Shown here: piece after piece, positions 27,795 through 37,437 of the stretch
Numbering within the stretch: position 1 is the first letter of the stretch
Layout: every line of letters starts with the position of its first letter
Origin: an uncultured Erythrobacter sp.
GTDB taxonomy: Bacteria > Pseudomonadota > Alphaproteobacteria > Sphingomonadales > Sphingomonadaceae
Length of the DNA stretch: 64,000 nt
Assembly: GCA_947488325.1 (NCBI GenBank)
Contig: CANKYZ010000002.1
Location: 124,001 to 188,000 of the forward strand
Direction: 5' to 3'
Made by a program: the position numbers and the translations under genes
The notes under the pieces: model-generated
The model's database searches: none
What the model was told of the DNA's origin: nothing
Seen by the model: only the letters and a program-made list of their open reading frames with translations

Positions 27795-28202
27795 ATGCAA
27801 TTGTCAATCGAACAGGTGCTTTCAGCCGAAGAGCTTGAAAACGGTTCTCACTTCGCGCCGAAATTTGATTCGTCCGGGTTGTTGCCTGCAATTGTTGTTG
27901 ATGCCGTATCGCGTAACGTGCTTGTGCTTGCCTATATGAACGAAGAGGCTTTGGCGAAAACACGAGAAACGAAGAAAGTTCACTTTTGGTCACGGTCGCG
28001 CAAATCACTTTGGCTTAAGGGAGAGACTTCGGGTCATTTCCTGTTAGTCGAACGGATATTTGTGGATTGCGATCAGGATGCCTTGTTAATTCACGCAAGG
28101 CCCGCTGGACCGACTTGTCACACAGGAGAGAGCAGTTGTTTCTACAGAGAATTGCTCCCTGATGCAGCTGACGTACTGGCTCTCGTTAAGGTCAAGACTT
28201 GA
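27795..28202 (+). CDS. hisI: Phosphoribosyl-AMP cyclohydrolase
   Basis: 135 residues from ATG 27795; AGGAG is only 2 bases before this ATG and 8 bases before TTG 27801, so the real start may be two codons later. Signature blocks are [29 protein letters not shown], the metal site in [14 protein letters not shown] and zinc Cys residues in [11 protein letters not shown]. HisI hydrolyses PR-AMP in step 3 of histidine synthesis. It is the stand-alone form without HisE and no other his gene is in the window. Confidence 0.94.
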   Translation: MQLSIEQVLSAEELENGSHFAPKFDSSGLLPAIVVDAVSRNVLVLAYMNEEALAKTRETKKVHFWSRSRKSLWLKGETSGHFLLVERIFVDCDQDALLIHARPAGPTCHTGESSCFYRELLPDAADVLALVKVKT

Positions 28203-28233
28203 CGCTCACGTAAAGGTAAGGTAAAGGCATTAG

Positions 28234-28701
28234 ATGGCTACCGTATCCGACCGCAAAACCGAAGATGTTTCTGGCACCACGATGAACACGCGCCCCAACC
28301 GCGCCCATCTAGATCGTCCGGATAAATTGAGCCGGGAGCAGTACTCCATCTCTGACCTTACTTCGGAGTTTGAATGCACAGCCCGTGCATTGCGATTCTA
28401 TGAAGATGAAGGGCTGATCAGCCCCGCACGTATTGGCCTTACTCGTGTCTATTCAAAGCGAGATCGCATGCGGCTTGCGTGGATTATGCGGGCAAAGAAC
28501 GTTGGATTTAGCCTGACAGAAATTCGCGAAATGATTGATTTGTATGATTTGGGCGATGGACGGGTTGAGCAGCGCCGGGTCACGGTCGAAAAATGCAAAC
28601 AACATATTGCCAAATTAAAGGCGCAAAGGGCTGATATCGATTCTTCAATTAAGGAGCTGACTGGTTTTGTCAGCGAAATCCAGCAGATTGACCTCGGCTA
28701 A
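28234..28701 (+). CDS. MerR-family transcriptional regulator (LiuR/acyl-CoA type)
   Basis: 155 residues from ATG 28234, with AAAGG six bases upstream. An N-terminal extension of about 38 residues precedes the MerR HTH (YSISDLTSEFECTARALRFY, then EDEGLISPARIG and VYSKRDRMRL). A dimerisation coiled coil follows (VEKCKQHIAKLKAQRADIDS). There are no conserved Cys residues for metal sensing, which fits MerR proteins controlling acyl-CoA catabolism. The next gene, 59 bp on, is an acyl-CoA dehydrogenase, the probable target. Confidence 0.88.
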   Translation: MATVSDRKTEDVSGTTMNTRPNRAHLDRPDKLSREQYSISDLTSEFECTARALRFYEDEGLISPARIGLTRVYSKRDRMRLAWIMRAKNVGFSLTEIREMIDLYDLGDGRVEQRRVTVEKCKQHIAKLKAQRADIDSSIKELTGFVSEIQQIDLG

Positions 28702-28760
28702 GAGACCACGATTAAAGCACCCTTTCCAACAATTTGAATAACGCCCAGAAGGGACCCCTT

Positions 28761-30566
28761 ATGCCAACTTACACCGCTCCCACCCGCGATACCCGGTTCG
28801 TAGTCAACGAAATGCTGAACCTTGCAAGTTTTGACAACCTGCCCGGTTTTGAAAACGCAACGCCTGACATGATCGATACTGTGGTGAATGAAGCTGGCAA
28901 ATTTTGTTCAGAAGTGCTCGCTCCTATCAATCAGATCGGAGACGAGCAAGGTTGTACTCGTCATGAAGACGGCTCAGTGACCACGCCTGACGGGTTTAAA
29001 GAGGCCTACGCTGCCTATGTCGAAAGCGGTTGGGGAACCATCGCCAAATCCGAAGAGTTTGGCGGTCAAGGCCTGCCTCATGTGCTCGGCTTTGTGATTG
29101 AAGAATTCACAGCAACTGCAAATCAGGCATTCGGGATGTATCCCGGTCTGACCAATGGTGCATCGGCAGCGATCGAAGCAGCAGGAACGCAGGAACAGAA
29201 AGAAACTTTCCTTCCTAAGATGATTTCGGGCGAGTGGTCGGGCACGATGAACCTGACTGAACCGCATTGCGGAACGGACCTGGGATTGATTCGAACCAAG
29301 GCCGAACCGCGGGCTGATGGTTCCTATGCCATCACCGGAACCAAGATATTCATCTCTGCCGGTGAGCATGATCTTACCAGCAACATCATTCACCTCGTTC
29401 TGGGTAAAACTCCGGGCGCACCTGACAGTTCAAAGGGCATTTCGCTCTTCATCGTGCCCAAATTCATTCTGGATGAAAATGGCGAACCGGGTGAGCGCAA
29501 TGGCGTGTCATGTGGTTCCATCGAAAAGAAGATGGGCATCCATGGCAACGCAACCTGCGTGCTAAATTATGACGGTGCGACTGGTTATATGATCGGCGAA
29601 GAGAACAGAGGCCTTGCTGCCATGTTCGTCATGATGAACGCAGCACGCCTTGGTGTCGGGATGCAGGGCCTTGCGCAGGCAGAAGTCGCATATCAAAACG
29701 CAGTAGCTTATGCACTGGATCGCCGACAAGGACGTGCATTGACTGGCCCGGCGGAACCCGATGCGCCTGCGGACCCGATCTTCGTTCACCCCGATGTGCG
29801 CCGCATGCTGATGGACGCAAAGGTCTTTAACGAAAGCATGCGTGCATTGGTTCTATGGGGAGCGCTTCAGGTTGACCTCACGCATAAGGCCCAGACTGAG
29901 GAAGAACGTCAGCTTGCCGATGATCTGATTGGTCTGATGACTCCGGTAATCAAGGGTTATGGCACTGACAAGGGCTATGACATTGCCAACAACATGCAGC
30001 AGGTGTTTGGCGGACACGGTTATGTCAGCGAGTGGGGCATGGAACAGTTTGTGCGCGATAGCCGTATCGCCATGATCTACGAAGGCACCAATGGCGTGCA
30101 GGCGATGGATCTTTGCGGACGCAAGCTAGCCAGCAAAGGCGGCCGCGCGGTTCAAGCATTCTTCAAAATGATCGACGATGAAATCACATCGGCCAAACAA
30201 GACGAAACCCTCGCACCACTTGCTGAAAAACTTGAGAAAGCTTTGGGTGAACAGAAACAAGCGACCATGTGGTTCATGCAAAACGCGATGGCTAATCCGA
30301 ACCATTTGGGGGCGGGCGCTCATCATTACATGCACATCATGGGGATCGTTACGCTCGGCTTCTTTTGGTTGAAAATGGCGAAGGTTGCGTCAGCCACTTT
30401 GGCTGGCAATCCTGAAGATAGAGCGTTTTACGAAGCAAAAATGACGTCTGCGTCCTATTACGCAGAGCGGTTTTTGCCCGATGCTGGGGCTCTGCGACGC
30501 AAGCTCGAGGCTGGCAGTGACATTATGATGGCGCTGCCAGATGATGCTTTCTCCACCGCAGCTTGA
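28761..30566 (+). CDS. Acyl-CoA dehydrogenase with C-terminal extension (DmdC-type)
   Basis: 601 residues from ATG 28761, with AGAAGGGA 7 bases upstream. It is longer than a classic 380-residue enzyme and matches the FadE/DmdC class with a C-terminal domain. Motifs: GWGTIAKSEEFGGQGLP, the flavin motif TMNLTEPHCGTDLGLIRT, and FGGHGYVSEWGMEQFVRDSR followed by catalytic-region IYEGTNGVQAMDLCGRKL. It oxidises an acyl-CoA to the enoyl form with FAD. DmdC acts on 3-methylthiopropionyl-CoA, but substrate cannot be set from sequence alone. Behind a MerR gene; followed by a strong terminator. Confidence 0.88.
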   Translation: MPTYTAPTRDTRFVVNEMLNLASFDNLPGFENATPDMIDTVVNEAGKFCSEVLAPINQIGDEQGCTRHEDGSVTTPDGFKEAYAAYVESGWGTIAKSEEFGGQGLPHVLGFVIEEFTATANQAFGMYPGLTNGASAAIEAAGTQEQKETFLPKMISGEWSGTMNLTEPHCGTDLGLIRTKAEPRADGSYAITGTKIFISAGEHDLTSNIIHLVLGKTPGAPDSSKGISLFIVPKFILDENGEPGERNGVSCGSIEKKMGIHGNATCVLNYDGATGYMIGEENRGLAAMFVMMNAARLGVGMQGLAQAEVAYQNAVAYALDRRQGRALTGPAEPDAPADPIFVHPDVRRMLMDAKVFNESMRALVLWGALQVDLTHKAQTEEERQLADDLIGLMTPVIKGYGTDKGYDIANNMQQVFGGHGYVSEWGMEQFVRDSRIAMIYEGTNGVQAMDLCGRKLASKGGRAVQAFFKMIDDEITSAKQDETLAPLAEKLEKALGEQKQATMWFMQNAMANPNHLGAGAHHYMHIMGIVTLGFFWLKMAKVASATLAGNPEDRAFYEAKMTSASYYAERFLPDAGALRRKLEAGSDIMMALPDDAFSTAA

Positions 30567-30592
30567 CGAGTTACCCGGTTCGTCACGAAAGA

Positions 30593-30629
30593 GAGGCCCG
30601 GTTCTGGGGGGAACCGGGCCTCTACTTTT
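30593..30629 (+). terminator. Rho-independent terminator after the acyl-CoA dehydrogenase
   Basis: A perfect 12-bp stem, GAGGCCCGGTTC with GAACCGGGCCTC, closes a TGGGGG loop and is followed by TACTTTT. It sits 26 bp after the stop. The minus-strand gene ends at 30661 on the other side. Confidence 0.85.
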
Positions 30630-30660
30630 ATGAAAAAGACTTACTTGCGATCATCTAGTC

Positions 30661-31437
30661 CTAGACTTCATCGCTCTCAGCTTTGGCAAAAACAGTTTCC
30701 CAGTCCGCCAGATTGTCTCGCGCTTCGCTGACGAAGTGGCTGCGTTTCACATAGTTTAGAATTGCGGATGCCAACCATGAGCCTGGCGCTCTCAGCGGCC
30801 GTGCGACCTGACACAAGAGAACGATGCGCGGCTCGTCGGTATCGTTTCGAACCTCATGTTCGTATGTGTCATCAAATATCAGCCATTCGCCTTCGCGCCA
30901 CAGCAGCCGTTGTTCATCCACGCGCATCCAACAGTCGGAACGCTCGATCGGCACGGAAAGGCCGAGATGGCCGGTAACAATTGCCTTGGTTACGCCGCGA
31001 TGGGGTACAATCACCGCGCCGGGGGCAAGGATTGAGAAAAAGGCTGAGTTCAGGCCTGGAATGTTTTCAACCATCCGAGTGGTCTGCGGCGCTCGAGCGA
31101 TATTGGCTTCTTGCCTAAAACCATATCCGATTAAAAAGAAACTGCGCCAAGAATTGTCTTTCATTATACGGCGATGATCGGGAGAAATTTCGCGCAATGG
31201 CGGGATTGCCTGAATGTGCCGATAGATCGAGAGCGCTTCGTCGCGGATCGTCTCCCAGTTTTCGGCCAGCATTGCCGTCCAATCGAATTCCGCTGGGTTG
31301 AGAACTGGATCGTTCGGGATCAATGAGCTCGCCGCAACTATACGGTCAATCCTATGGCGTTGTTTTTTGGCGAAGCGGTAATGCAGCGGGCGGTCTGAAA
31401 CATTCGACAGCAGCCCAAAGGCATTTGACCAACCCAT
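30661..31437 (-). CDS. Aspartyl/asparaginyl beta-hydroxylase family dioxygenase
   Basis: 258 residues. The C-terminal half matches the Asp/Asn beta-hydroxylase fold, a Fe(II)/2-oxoglutarate dioxygenase: first iron His in IVPHRGVTKAIVTGHLGL and second in WLIFDDTYEHEVRND, with a downstream Arg for 2-oxoglutarate. The N-terminal 90 residues are family-typical and contain basic clusters. Sphingomonad members may hydroxylate lipids (LpxO-like) or proteins. The SD (GGAGGAGG) before ATG 31437 can pair with an upstream sequence (see 31448-31497), suggesting leader-mediated control. Confidence 0.85.
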   Translation of the reverse strand: MGWSNAFGLLSNVSDRPLHYRFAKKQRHRIDRIVAASSLIPNDPVLNPAEFDWTAMLAENWETIRDEALSIYRHIQAIPPLREISPDHRRIMKDNSWRSFFLIGYGFRQEANIARAPQTTRMVENIPGLNSAFFSILAPGAVIVPHRGVTKAIVTGHLGLSVPIERSDCWMRVDEQRLLWREGEWLIFDDTYEHEVRNDTDEPRIVLLCQVARPLRAPGSWLASAILNYVKRSHFVSEARDNLADWETVFAKAESDEV

Positions 31438-31447
31438 AAACCAAACT

Positions 31448-31497
31448 CCTCCTCCTGCGGATAATAAGCAGACGCATGATAATGCGCAGGAAGGAGG
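31448..31497 (-). promoter_or_regulatory. Leader hairpin that can mask the hydroxylase ribosome-binding site
   Basis: In the minus-strand leader, CCTCCTTCCTGCG (31497-31485) can pair with CGCAGGAGGAGG (31459-31448) with one bulge. The latter contains the Shine-Dalgarno of the gene starting at 31437. An alternative 5-bp hairpin, CGCAT-TATC-ATGCG (31486-31473), uses bases of the anti-SD arm, so the two structures exclude each other. This is the layout of an RNA switch or thermosensor, but no ligand domain is recognised. Confidence 0.45.
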
Positions 31498-31595
31498 GAT
31501 AATTGGTAAAATACGACGTATCAGTCGTTCAACGTCGATCCGTTGAAATATATCGACAAATTGCAGTTCGTCGAGTTTTCAGTACGAGTGAACCG

Positions 31596-32516
31596 TTACT
31601 CCACTGGCAAGAAATCTGGCACTGAAAGGTAGCGTTCTCCCGTGTCATAGTTAAAGCCGAGTACACGTGTGCCAGCATTAAGTTCCGGCAGTTTTTTCGC
31701 AATCGCAGCCAAGGTCGCACCTGAGGAAATGCCGATCAACATACCTTCTTCGGCTGCTGCCCTGCGAGCCATATTTTTGGCCGCGTCGGCACCGACTGCA
31801 ATCGCGCCGTCAATCGCACTGGTGTTAAGGTTGTCTGGAATAAAGCCCGCTCCGATCCCTTGGATTGGGTGGGGCCCCGGTTCACCGCCATTGATTACCG
31901 GTGATGCTTCCGGCTCCACGGCAAAGGCTTTGAAACCTGACCAGTGCTTTTTCAGCTCTTCGGCGCAACCGGTTAGATGCCCACCAGTACCAACCCCGGT
32001 CACCAGGATATCAATGGGATTGTCGGCGAAATCGCTCAAAATTTCCTTCGCGGTTGTACGCGCGTGAACAGCAGGGTTTGCGCTGTTGTCGAACTGGCTG
32101 GGCATCCACGCACCTTCTGTGCTCTCAACGATTTCAGCCGCACGTCCGATGGCGCCCTTCATTCCTTTTTCCTTGGGCGTTAGATCAAAACTGGCGCCAT
32201 AGGCGAGCATAAGGCGCCGCCGCTCAATTGACATGGATTCAGGCATAACCAGCACCAGCCTATAGCCTTTGACCGCTGCGACCATGGCCAGGCCGATCCC
32301 GGTATTGCCGCTGGTCGGTTCAACAATCGTGCCTCCGGGTTTCAGCAGGCCTTTCTCTTCCGCATCTTCCACCATAGCGAGGGCAATCCGGTCTTTGATC
32401 GATCCACCGGGGTTGGAGCGCTCAGATTTCAGCCAGACTTCGTGATTCGGGAACAACCGCGACAAGCGGATATGCGGCGTGTTGCCGATGGTCTCGAGGA
32501 TATTTGCAGCTTTCAT
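31596..32516 (-). CDS. cysK: Cysteine synthase A (O-acetylserine sulfhydrylase)
   Basis: 306 residues from ATG 32516 ([20 protein letters not shown]), with GGAGG seven bases upstream; the longer frame is not needed. PLP-lysine lies in [15 protein letters not shown], the substrate loop in [13 protein letters not shown], phosphate-binding glycines in [12 protein letters not shown], and the PLP serine region in [11 protein letters not shown]. It forms cysteine from O-acetylserine and sulfide. It directly follows the MFS gene with one base between stop and start. Confidence 0.95.
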   Translation of the reverse strand: MKAANILETIGNTPHIRLSRLFPNHEVWLKSERSNPGGSIKDRIALAMVEDAEEKGLLKPGGTIVEPTSGNTGIGLAMVAAVKGYRLVLVMPESMSIERRRLMLAYGASFDLTPKEKGMKGAIGRAAEIVESTEGAWMPSQFDNSANPAVHARTTAKEILSDFADNPIDILVTGVGTGGHLTGCAEELKKHWSGFKAFAVEPEASPVINGGEPGPHPIQGIGAGFIPDNLNTSAIDGAIAVGADAAKNMARRAAAEEGMLIGISSGATLAAIAKKLPELNAGTRVLGFNYDTGERYLSVPDFLPVE

Positions 32517-32517
32517 A

Positions 32518-33822
32518 TCAGGCCTCCTGAGTTTTGTTTTGTGATGCAACGTCTACCAGATCTTGTGGCACATCGAAGCTTTTCGTGGTTCGCAATACAG
32601 GGAATATTCGGCTCCAAAGCAATACCGTTACAAGCGCGCCTGCACCCCCTGCGACTATCGCGGCAACTGGCCCCATAAGGAATGCTAAACTGCCCGAGAA
32701 CGCATCGCCGCCTTCGTTTGACGCGCTGATAGTCATCATACTGACAGACGATACCCGGCCGCGTTTGTCATCGGGAGTGTGGAGTTGGATCAAAGACTGG
32801 CGTACATAGACGCTGAACATGTCTGCTCCCCCAATCACAAACAGCATAGCCATGCTGAGCCAAAGGTTTGTCGATAGGCCGAACACAATGGTTGCAACGC
32901 CAAAAACCGCGACAGCGGTTAACATCTTTGGGCCTACCTGCGATTTAAGCGGGCTGAATGAGAAGAACAGCGCCGTAACCAATGCGCCCGCCGGGGTCGC
33001 AGAGGCAAGCATTCCAAGCCCAAATTCATCCGTTTGGAGGATGTCACGAGCAAAGACAGGGATGAGAGCGTTTGCCCCGGCAAGGAACACAGCAAATAGA
33101 TCGAGCGTGATGGTGCTCAAAACCATCTTGTTCTGAACAACGTACCGCAGACCGTCGACGATGGCACCAATCGGGCGTTGATCCTTGCGCATCTTCGGCT
33201 GTGGAACCTTGCTGATCATCATCAAAGAGGTGCCTGAAACCGCGAACAATACGCTCGCAAAGAGGTAGGGTAAGGCGGGCTCAAAGGCGTAGGGCACAGC
33301 TCCAATCGCTGGTCCGATCAGAGCACCAGCCTGCCATGAGATGGACGAAAGAGCGATGGCGGTGGGCAGAATTGCTTTGGGTACCAGATTTGGCGCAAGT
33401 GAGGAAAGCGCTGGTCCGGCAAATCCGCGCGCAACGCCAAGGATAATCGCAATTACAAACAAAAGCGGCAGGCTCACCGCATTATTCCAAGTAAACCATG
33501 CCAGTGCCATTGCGCAGAAAAATTGCAACAAGATCGTCAGCAGACCGAGCGTGCGGCGATCAAATCGATCCGCAGCGAGACCAGTGAATGGGGTAAGTAT
33601 GAACAGCGGTAAAAATTGCAAAAGGCCGATAATGCCGAGGGTTCCGGACCCTTCTGCAATATTCATCCCGCTATCGCGCGCTAAGTTATAGGCCTGCCAT
33701 CCAATCACCAACAACATGGCATTTTGCGCTAAAGTCACCGCAAGCCGACACGCCCAATAGGCGCGGAAATTGTGGATCTGAAACGGGTGGGTGGGGTCTG
33801 AAGAATTCACACAAACGCTCAT
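32518..33822 (-). CDS. MFS transporter, EntS-like
   Basis: 434 residues from ATG 33822; an upstream TTG 33846 would add eight residues. Twelve-helix major facilitator: the N-terminal [25 protein letters not shown] is followed by the loop motif [13 protein letters not shown], and the [15 protein letters not shown] segment precedes the second half with [20 protein letters not shown]. This pattern is typical of EntS/enterobactin-exporter-like MFS proteins that export small molecules. It is cotranscribed with cysK, but a functional tie is not obvious. Confidence 0.85.
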   Translation of the reverse strand: MSVCVNSSDPTHPFQIHNFRAYWACRLAVTLAQNAMLLVIGWQAYNLARDSGMNIAEGSGTLGIIGLLQFLPLFILTPFTGLAADRFDRRTLGLLTILLQFFCAMALAWFTWNNAVSLPLLFVIAIILGVARGFAGPALSSLAPNLVPKAILPTAIALSSISWQAGALIGPAIGAVPYAFEPALPYLFASVLFAVSGTSLMMISKVPQPKMRKDQRPIGAIVDGLRYVVQNKMVLSTITLDLFAVFLAGANALIPVFARDILQTDEFGLGMLASATPAGALVTALFFSFSPLKSQVGPKMLTAVAVFGVATIVFGLSTNLWLSMAMLFVIGGADMFSVYVRQSLIQLHTPDDKRGRVSSVSMMTISASNEGGDAFSGSLAFLMGPVAAIVAGGAGALVTVLLWSRIFPVLRTTKSFDVPQDLVDVASQNKTQEA

Positions 33823-33907
33823 GACAGCCGTGAAGCGGCGTGCCAAGCAAGGCGTTCAAAATGTCAATGAAGTTTGACTATATCCGGTCAAAACTGCGCT
33901 CTGAAAA

Positions 33908-34246
33908 TTAGCGGTCGCGGCGCAAGCGCGGGTTTGGTTGCAGCGCGTCAATGATGGCAACAAAATCGTCCAAGCGGATGATCCGTTCAAACTGGAATCC
34001 TGCGCGGGCATCACGTGTCCAGATAACATAGGCTTCGATACGGCCAACAATTGGCAGGCGAATGATAACCCGGTCACCCCGGTCAAGTTTGCCCGCATCG
34101 TCCACCATGAAACCATGCGCCGACATGTTGCAAACATGCAGGCTGAGATCGCCAAGCGAGAAATGTTCGACGATCACCGGGAAGTCTACCGGGTGACGCG
34201 CAGCACGCCGCAGATCTGTTACGCTAAGATTTGCTCCGACAGACAC
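33908..34246 (-). CDS. PilZ domain protein (c-di-GMP receptor type)
   Basis: 112 residues from GTG 34246. A single PilZ domain: the RRAARHPVDF arginine switch near residue 13-20 and the NMSAHGFMVDD motif (D/N-x-S-x-x-G) near 40-50, followed by the beta-barrel DRVIIRLPIVGRIEAYVIW. It should bind cyclic di-GMP and change a partner's activity. Stand-alone gene between the MFS transporter and tyrS. The partner is unknown. Confidence 0.85.
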   Translation of the reverse strand: MSVGANLSVTDLRRAARHPVDFPVIVEHFSLGDLSLHVCNMSAHGFMVDDAGKLDRGDRVIIRLPIVGRIEAYVIWTRDARAGFQFERIIRLDDFVAIIDALQPNPRLRRDR

Positions 34247-34362
34247 TCTTCACGCCCTCCCTTACCATTCCACCGGGACAATGCCGGTGCTTCACCCCAA
34301 ATGCAGGATAAAGGCTGATAATTCGTAAAGCTCGGTATCGATCGGCGTGGGAACTGCACGGA

Positions 34363-35592
34363 CTAACGCGTAATGAGGCCGTGCTTCTTCTTTCCGAGGC
34401 TTAGCTTTAGGGTTTCACCTTCGTGGGCAATGACGACATAGCCCGGGTCAAGAATGGCATCCCCATCAAGCTTCACTGCGCCTTCACTAATCTTGCGTTT
34501 GGCGTCCTTGTTTGATCCGGTGAAACCAATTTCTGTCAGAACCGCGCCCAGACGCATTCCTGATGATCCAACAGCAAGTGCCGGCAAATCATCGCCGGCA
34601 CCGCCGTCGGTAAAAGTTTCCCGCGCTGTTGTTTCCGCGGTCTTGGCGGCGCCCTCGCCTCGGACCAATTTGGTCACTTCATTGGCGAGCACGATTTTGG
34701 CATCATTAATCTCCGCACCCTGAAGCGCTTCGAGCCGAGTGATCTCATCTAGTGGAAGGTCGGTGAACAGTTTGAGGAAACGCCCAACATCGCGGTCATC
34801 GGTGTTCCGCCAATATTGCCAAAAGTCATAATTGGGCAGTTGCTCTTCATTCAGCCAAATCGCCCCGTCGACCGATTTGCCCATCTTGGCCCCATCGGCA
34901 CGAGTGATCAACGGAGCCGTAACTCCGTAGACTTCGCGTCCGTCGATGCGGCGGTTTAGCTCTATCCCGTTTACGATATTGCCCCACTGATCACTGCCGC
35001 CCAATTGCAGGCGGCAATCATAATTGCGGGCCAGCACCAGATAATCATACGCTTGCATGATCATATAATTGAACTCGAGGAAACTCAGCGGTTGTTCGCG
35101 GTCCAACCGTAGTTTCACCGAATCAAAACTCAGCATTCGGTTGATAGTAAAATGCGGGCCAACATCGCGCAGCATTTCAATGTAGCCAAGTTTGCTCAAC
35201 CAATCGTCATTGTTGATCAATAATGCGCCACCCGGGGTGTCTTCGAAATTGAGAATACGTTCAAAGCTGCCTCTGATCGATGCGATATTGGTCGCGAGTC
35301 GATCATCGGTGAGCATTTGCCGACTCTCATCTTTACCCGAAGGATCGCCTACCTTAGCGGTGCCACCACCCATGATGACAATAGGACGGTGCCCGGCCTG
35401 TTGCAGCCGCCGAAGCAACATAATCGAAGCCAAATTGCCAATATGCAATGACGCGGCCGTTGGATCAAAGCCGACATAGCCTGTCAGCACCTGTTTTGCC
35501 GCCAATGTATCAAGCGCACCTGCATCTGTGATCTGGTGCAGATGTCCACGTCTTTCCAACAGGCGTAGCAATTCGGATTTGTAAGTGCTCAT
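34363..35592 (-). CDS. tyrS: Tyrosine-tRNA ligase
   Basis: 409 residues. Class I signature in TAASLHIGNLASIMLLRRLQ (HIGN variant of HIGH) near residue 47, DQWGNIVNGIEL, and KMGKSVDGAIW (KMSKS variant) near 235. The C-terminal S4 domain begins near 340 (MRLGAVLTEIGFTGSNKDAK). It charges tRNA-Tyr. Alone in its unit and divergent from the DOMON-like gene. Confidence 0.96.
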   Translation of the reverse strand: MSTYKSELLRLLERRGHLHQITDAGALDTLAAKQVLTGYVGFDPTAASLHIGNLASIMLLRRLQQAGHRPIVIMGGGTAKVGDPSGKDESRQMLTDDRLATNIASIRGSFERILNFEDTPGGALLINNDDWLSKLGYIEMLRDVGPHFTINRMLSFDSVKLRLDREQPLSFLEFNYMIMQAYDYLVLARNYDCRLQLGGSDQWGNIVNGIELNRRIDGREVYGVTAPLITRADGAKMGKSVDGAIWLNEEQLPNYDFWQYWRNTDDRDVGRFLKLFTDLPLDEITRLEALQGAEINDAKIVLANEVTKLVRGEGAAKTAETTARETFTDGGAGDDLPALAVGSSGMRLGAVLTEIGFTGSNKDAKRKISEGAVKLDGDAILDPGYVVIAHEGETLKLSLGKKKHGLITR

Positions 35593-35680
35593 GTGGGAGC
35601 GCTTAACAGTGTGTGGGGAGTGCTGCTAGTGGCCTTTCGAACCTCTTGTCCCAGACGCGTTGCTGCGCGATAGGGGCGCG

Positions 35681-36211
35681 ATGCAACCACTTACACTTCA
35701 CCAGACCTGCGACCATGGCCCGATCACGGCTGTGACCGCGCAAATCAAACCCACTGCTAGCGGATGTAAGGCGGAATTTCGCCTTACCGGCGATGTTGAT
35801 AAGATCATTCTGCCGGCAGCTGGCCCATCGGTTCGAACAGACAATCTTTGGAAGACGACGTGTTTTGAGGTTTTCTGGCAGCCAACTGACGGTTCTTGGT
35901 ATCGCGAGTTTAACTTGTCTCCATCGGGCCGCTGGGCTGCGTATGATTTCGACACATTCCGCGAAGGAATGCGCGATGCGCCTGTTGATGCGATCTCGCT
36001 TAGCACCGTCCATGGATCTGCAAACGGGCAGGGCGAACTGGTGTTGAAAGCGGATATCTCGACCGAATTGCCTGCACCTGCACAGGTCGCGCTTAATGCG
36101 ATTGTCGAACATGCCGATGGCGGATTGCAATTTTGGGCGCTGGCATTCGGTCCTGGTGAGGCTGAGTTTCACGCAGAAGCCTGCCGTCAAATCAGAGTGG
36201 AGCGTGGATGA
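35681..36211 (+). CDS. DOMON-like domain protein
   Basis: 176 residues from ATG 35681, with AGGGG five bases upstream. A compact beta-sandwich sequence without a signal peptide, containing RTDNLWKTTCFEVFWQP, then WYREFNLSPSGRWAAYDF. This matches proteins annotated DOMON-like in sphingomonads, related to carbohydrate- and heme-binding sandwiches. Function unknown. It overlaps the NamZ-type gene by 4 bp (ATGA), so the two act together or are at least co-produced. Confidence 0.75.
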   Translation: MQPLTLHQTCDHGPITAVTAQIKPTASGCKAEFRLTGDVDKIILPAAGPSVRTDNLWKTTCFEVFWQPTDGSWYREFNLSPSGRWAAYDFDTFREGMRDAPVDAISLSTVHGSANGQGELVLKADISTELPAPAQVALNAIVEHADGGLQFWALAFGPGEAEFHAEACRQIRVERG

Positions 36212-37437
36212 TGACGGTACAATTCGGAATTGATCGGCTTCTTACCGATCCCACATTATTAGCAGAGTTAAAGGGGCGCCGCGTTGCCTTGGTCGCCCAT
36301 CCGGCCAGTGTAACGGCGGATATGACCCACAGCCTCGATGCGCTGATCGCAGCGGGGGTCAATGTGACCAGCGCCTTTGGCCCGCAGCACGGGCTGAAGG
36401 GCGACAAACAAGACAATATGGTCGAAACCGAGGATGAATTGGATCCGAGATACGGTATTCCGATCTTCTCGCTCTATGGAGAAGTCCGTCGTCCAACTGG
36501 CCAAATGATGTCGAGCGCAGATGTCTTTCTATTCGATCTGCAAGACCTTGGCTGCCGCATCTACACTTTTGTCACAACCTTGCTCTATCTGCTCGAAGAG
36601 GCTGCAAAATTCAACAAAGAAGTGTGGGTTCTCGACCGTCCAAACCCCGCCGGGCGCCCTGTTGAAGGGGCAATGCTGGTTCCGGGCTATGAGAGTTTTG
36701 TCGGTGCCGCCCCGATGCCGATGCGTCATGGTCTGACGTTGGCGGAAATGGGCCATTGGTTTGTGGTGCATTTCGATCTCGACTTGAAATACAACGTAGT
36801 GGCGATGGAAGGCTGGTGGCCTGATGCCGGGACAGAGGTGGTGGCAAGCGGTTATGGTTGGCCAGCAGAGCGTATCTGGGTAAACCCGAGCCCCAATGCT
36901 GCCAGCGTAAATATGGCGCGGTGCTATGCTGGCACCGTAATGATCGAAGGGACTACGCTGTCAGAAGGTCGCGGGACCACTCGACCATTAGAGGTTTTGT
37001 TCGGCGCGCCCGACATAGACGCAAAGGCGGTGGCAGCCGAAATGCGAGCCTTGGCGCCGGATTGGTGCAATGGCGTCCTTATGCGCGATTGTTGGTTTGA
37101 GCCAACATTCCACAAACATGCAGGAAAGCTCTGCAATGCGTTGATGTTGCACGCGGAAGGGTCTGCCTATGATCACGACGCGTTCAAACCATGGCGTATG
37201 CAGGCGTTGGCATTCAAGGCTATCCGCAGGCTCTATCCCGACTATGAGCTGTGGCGCGGTGAGGACTTCAAATACGAATACACTAATGATGTGCTCGCGA
37301 TCGATGTGATTAATGGCGGACCGTCGCTGCGCGAATGGGTCGATGATGCTAGGGCAGGGCCAGATGCGCTGGAAGCGCTGGCGACGTCAGATGAAGCCGC
37401 GTGGGTGCAGATGGTGCGGGAGCATTTGCTTTACTAG
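36208..37437 (+). CDS. namZ: NamZ/DUF1343 family exo-beta-N-acetylmuramidase
   Basis: 409 residues. DUF1343 signatures: [21 protein letters not shown], the [11 protein letters not shown] segment, [34 protein letters not shown] and [16 protein letters not shown], followed by the C-terminal domain with [14 protein letters not shown]. Family knowledge: NamZ releases terminal MurNAc from peptidoglycan fragments for wall recycling. No signal peptide is seen, so it may work on imported muropeptides. Cotranscribed with the DOMON-like gene. Confidence 0.85.
   Translation: MMTVQFGIDRLLTDPTLLAELKGRRVALVAHPASVTADMTHSLDALIAAGVNVTSAFGPQHGLKGDKQDNMVETEDELDPRYGIPIFSLYGEVRRPTGQMMSSADVFLFDLQDLGCRIYTFVTTLLYLLEEAAKFNKEVWVLDRPNPAGRPVEGAMLVPGYESFVGAAPMPMRHGLTLAEMGHWFVVHFDLDLKYNVVAMEGWWPDAGTEVVASGYGWPAERIWVNPSPNAASVNMARCYAGTVMIEGTTLSEGRGTTRPLEVLFGAPDIDAKAVAAEMRALAPDWCNGVLMRDCWFEPTFHKHAGKLCNALMLHAEGSAYDHDAFKPWRMQALAFKAIRRLYPDYELWRGEDFKYEYTNDVLAIDVINGGPSLREWVDDARAGPDALEALATSDEAAWVQMVREHLLY

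Noticed and set aside
35603..36190. 195-codon minus-strand frame opposite the DOMON-like gene
   Set aside because: Arg/Cys-rich shadow with no motif; the plus-strand frame has a clear SD and a coupled downstream gene.
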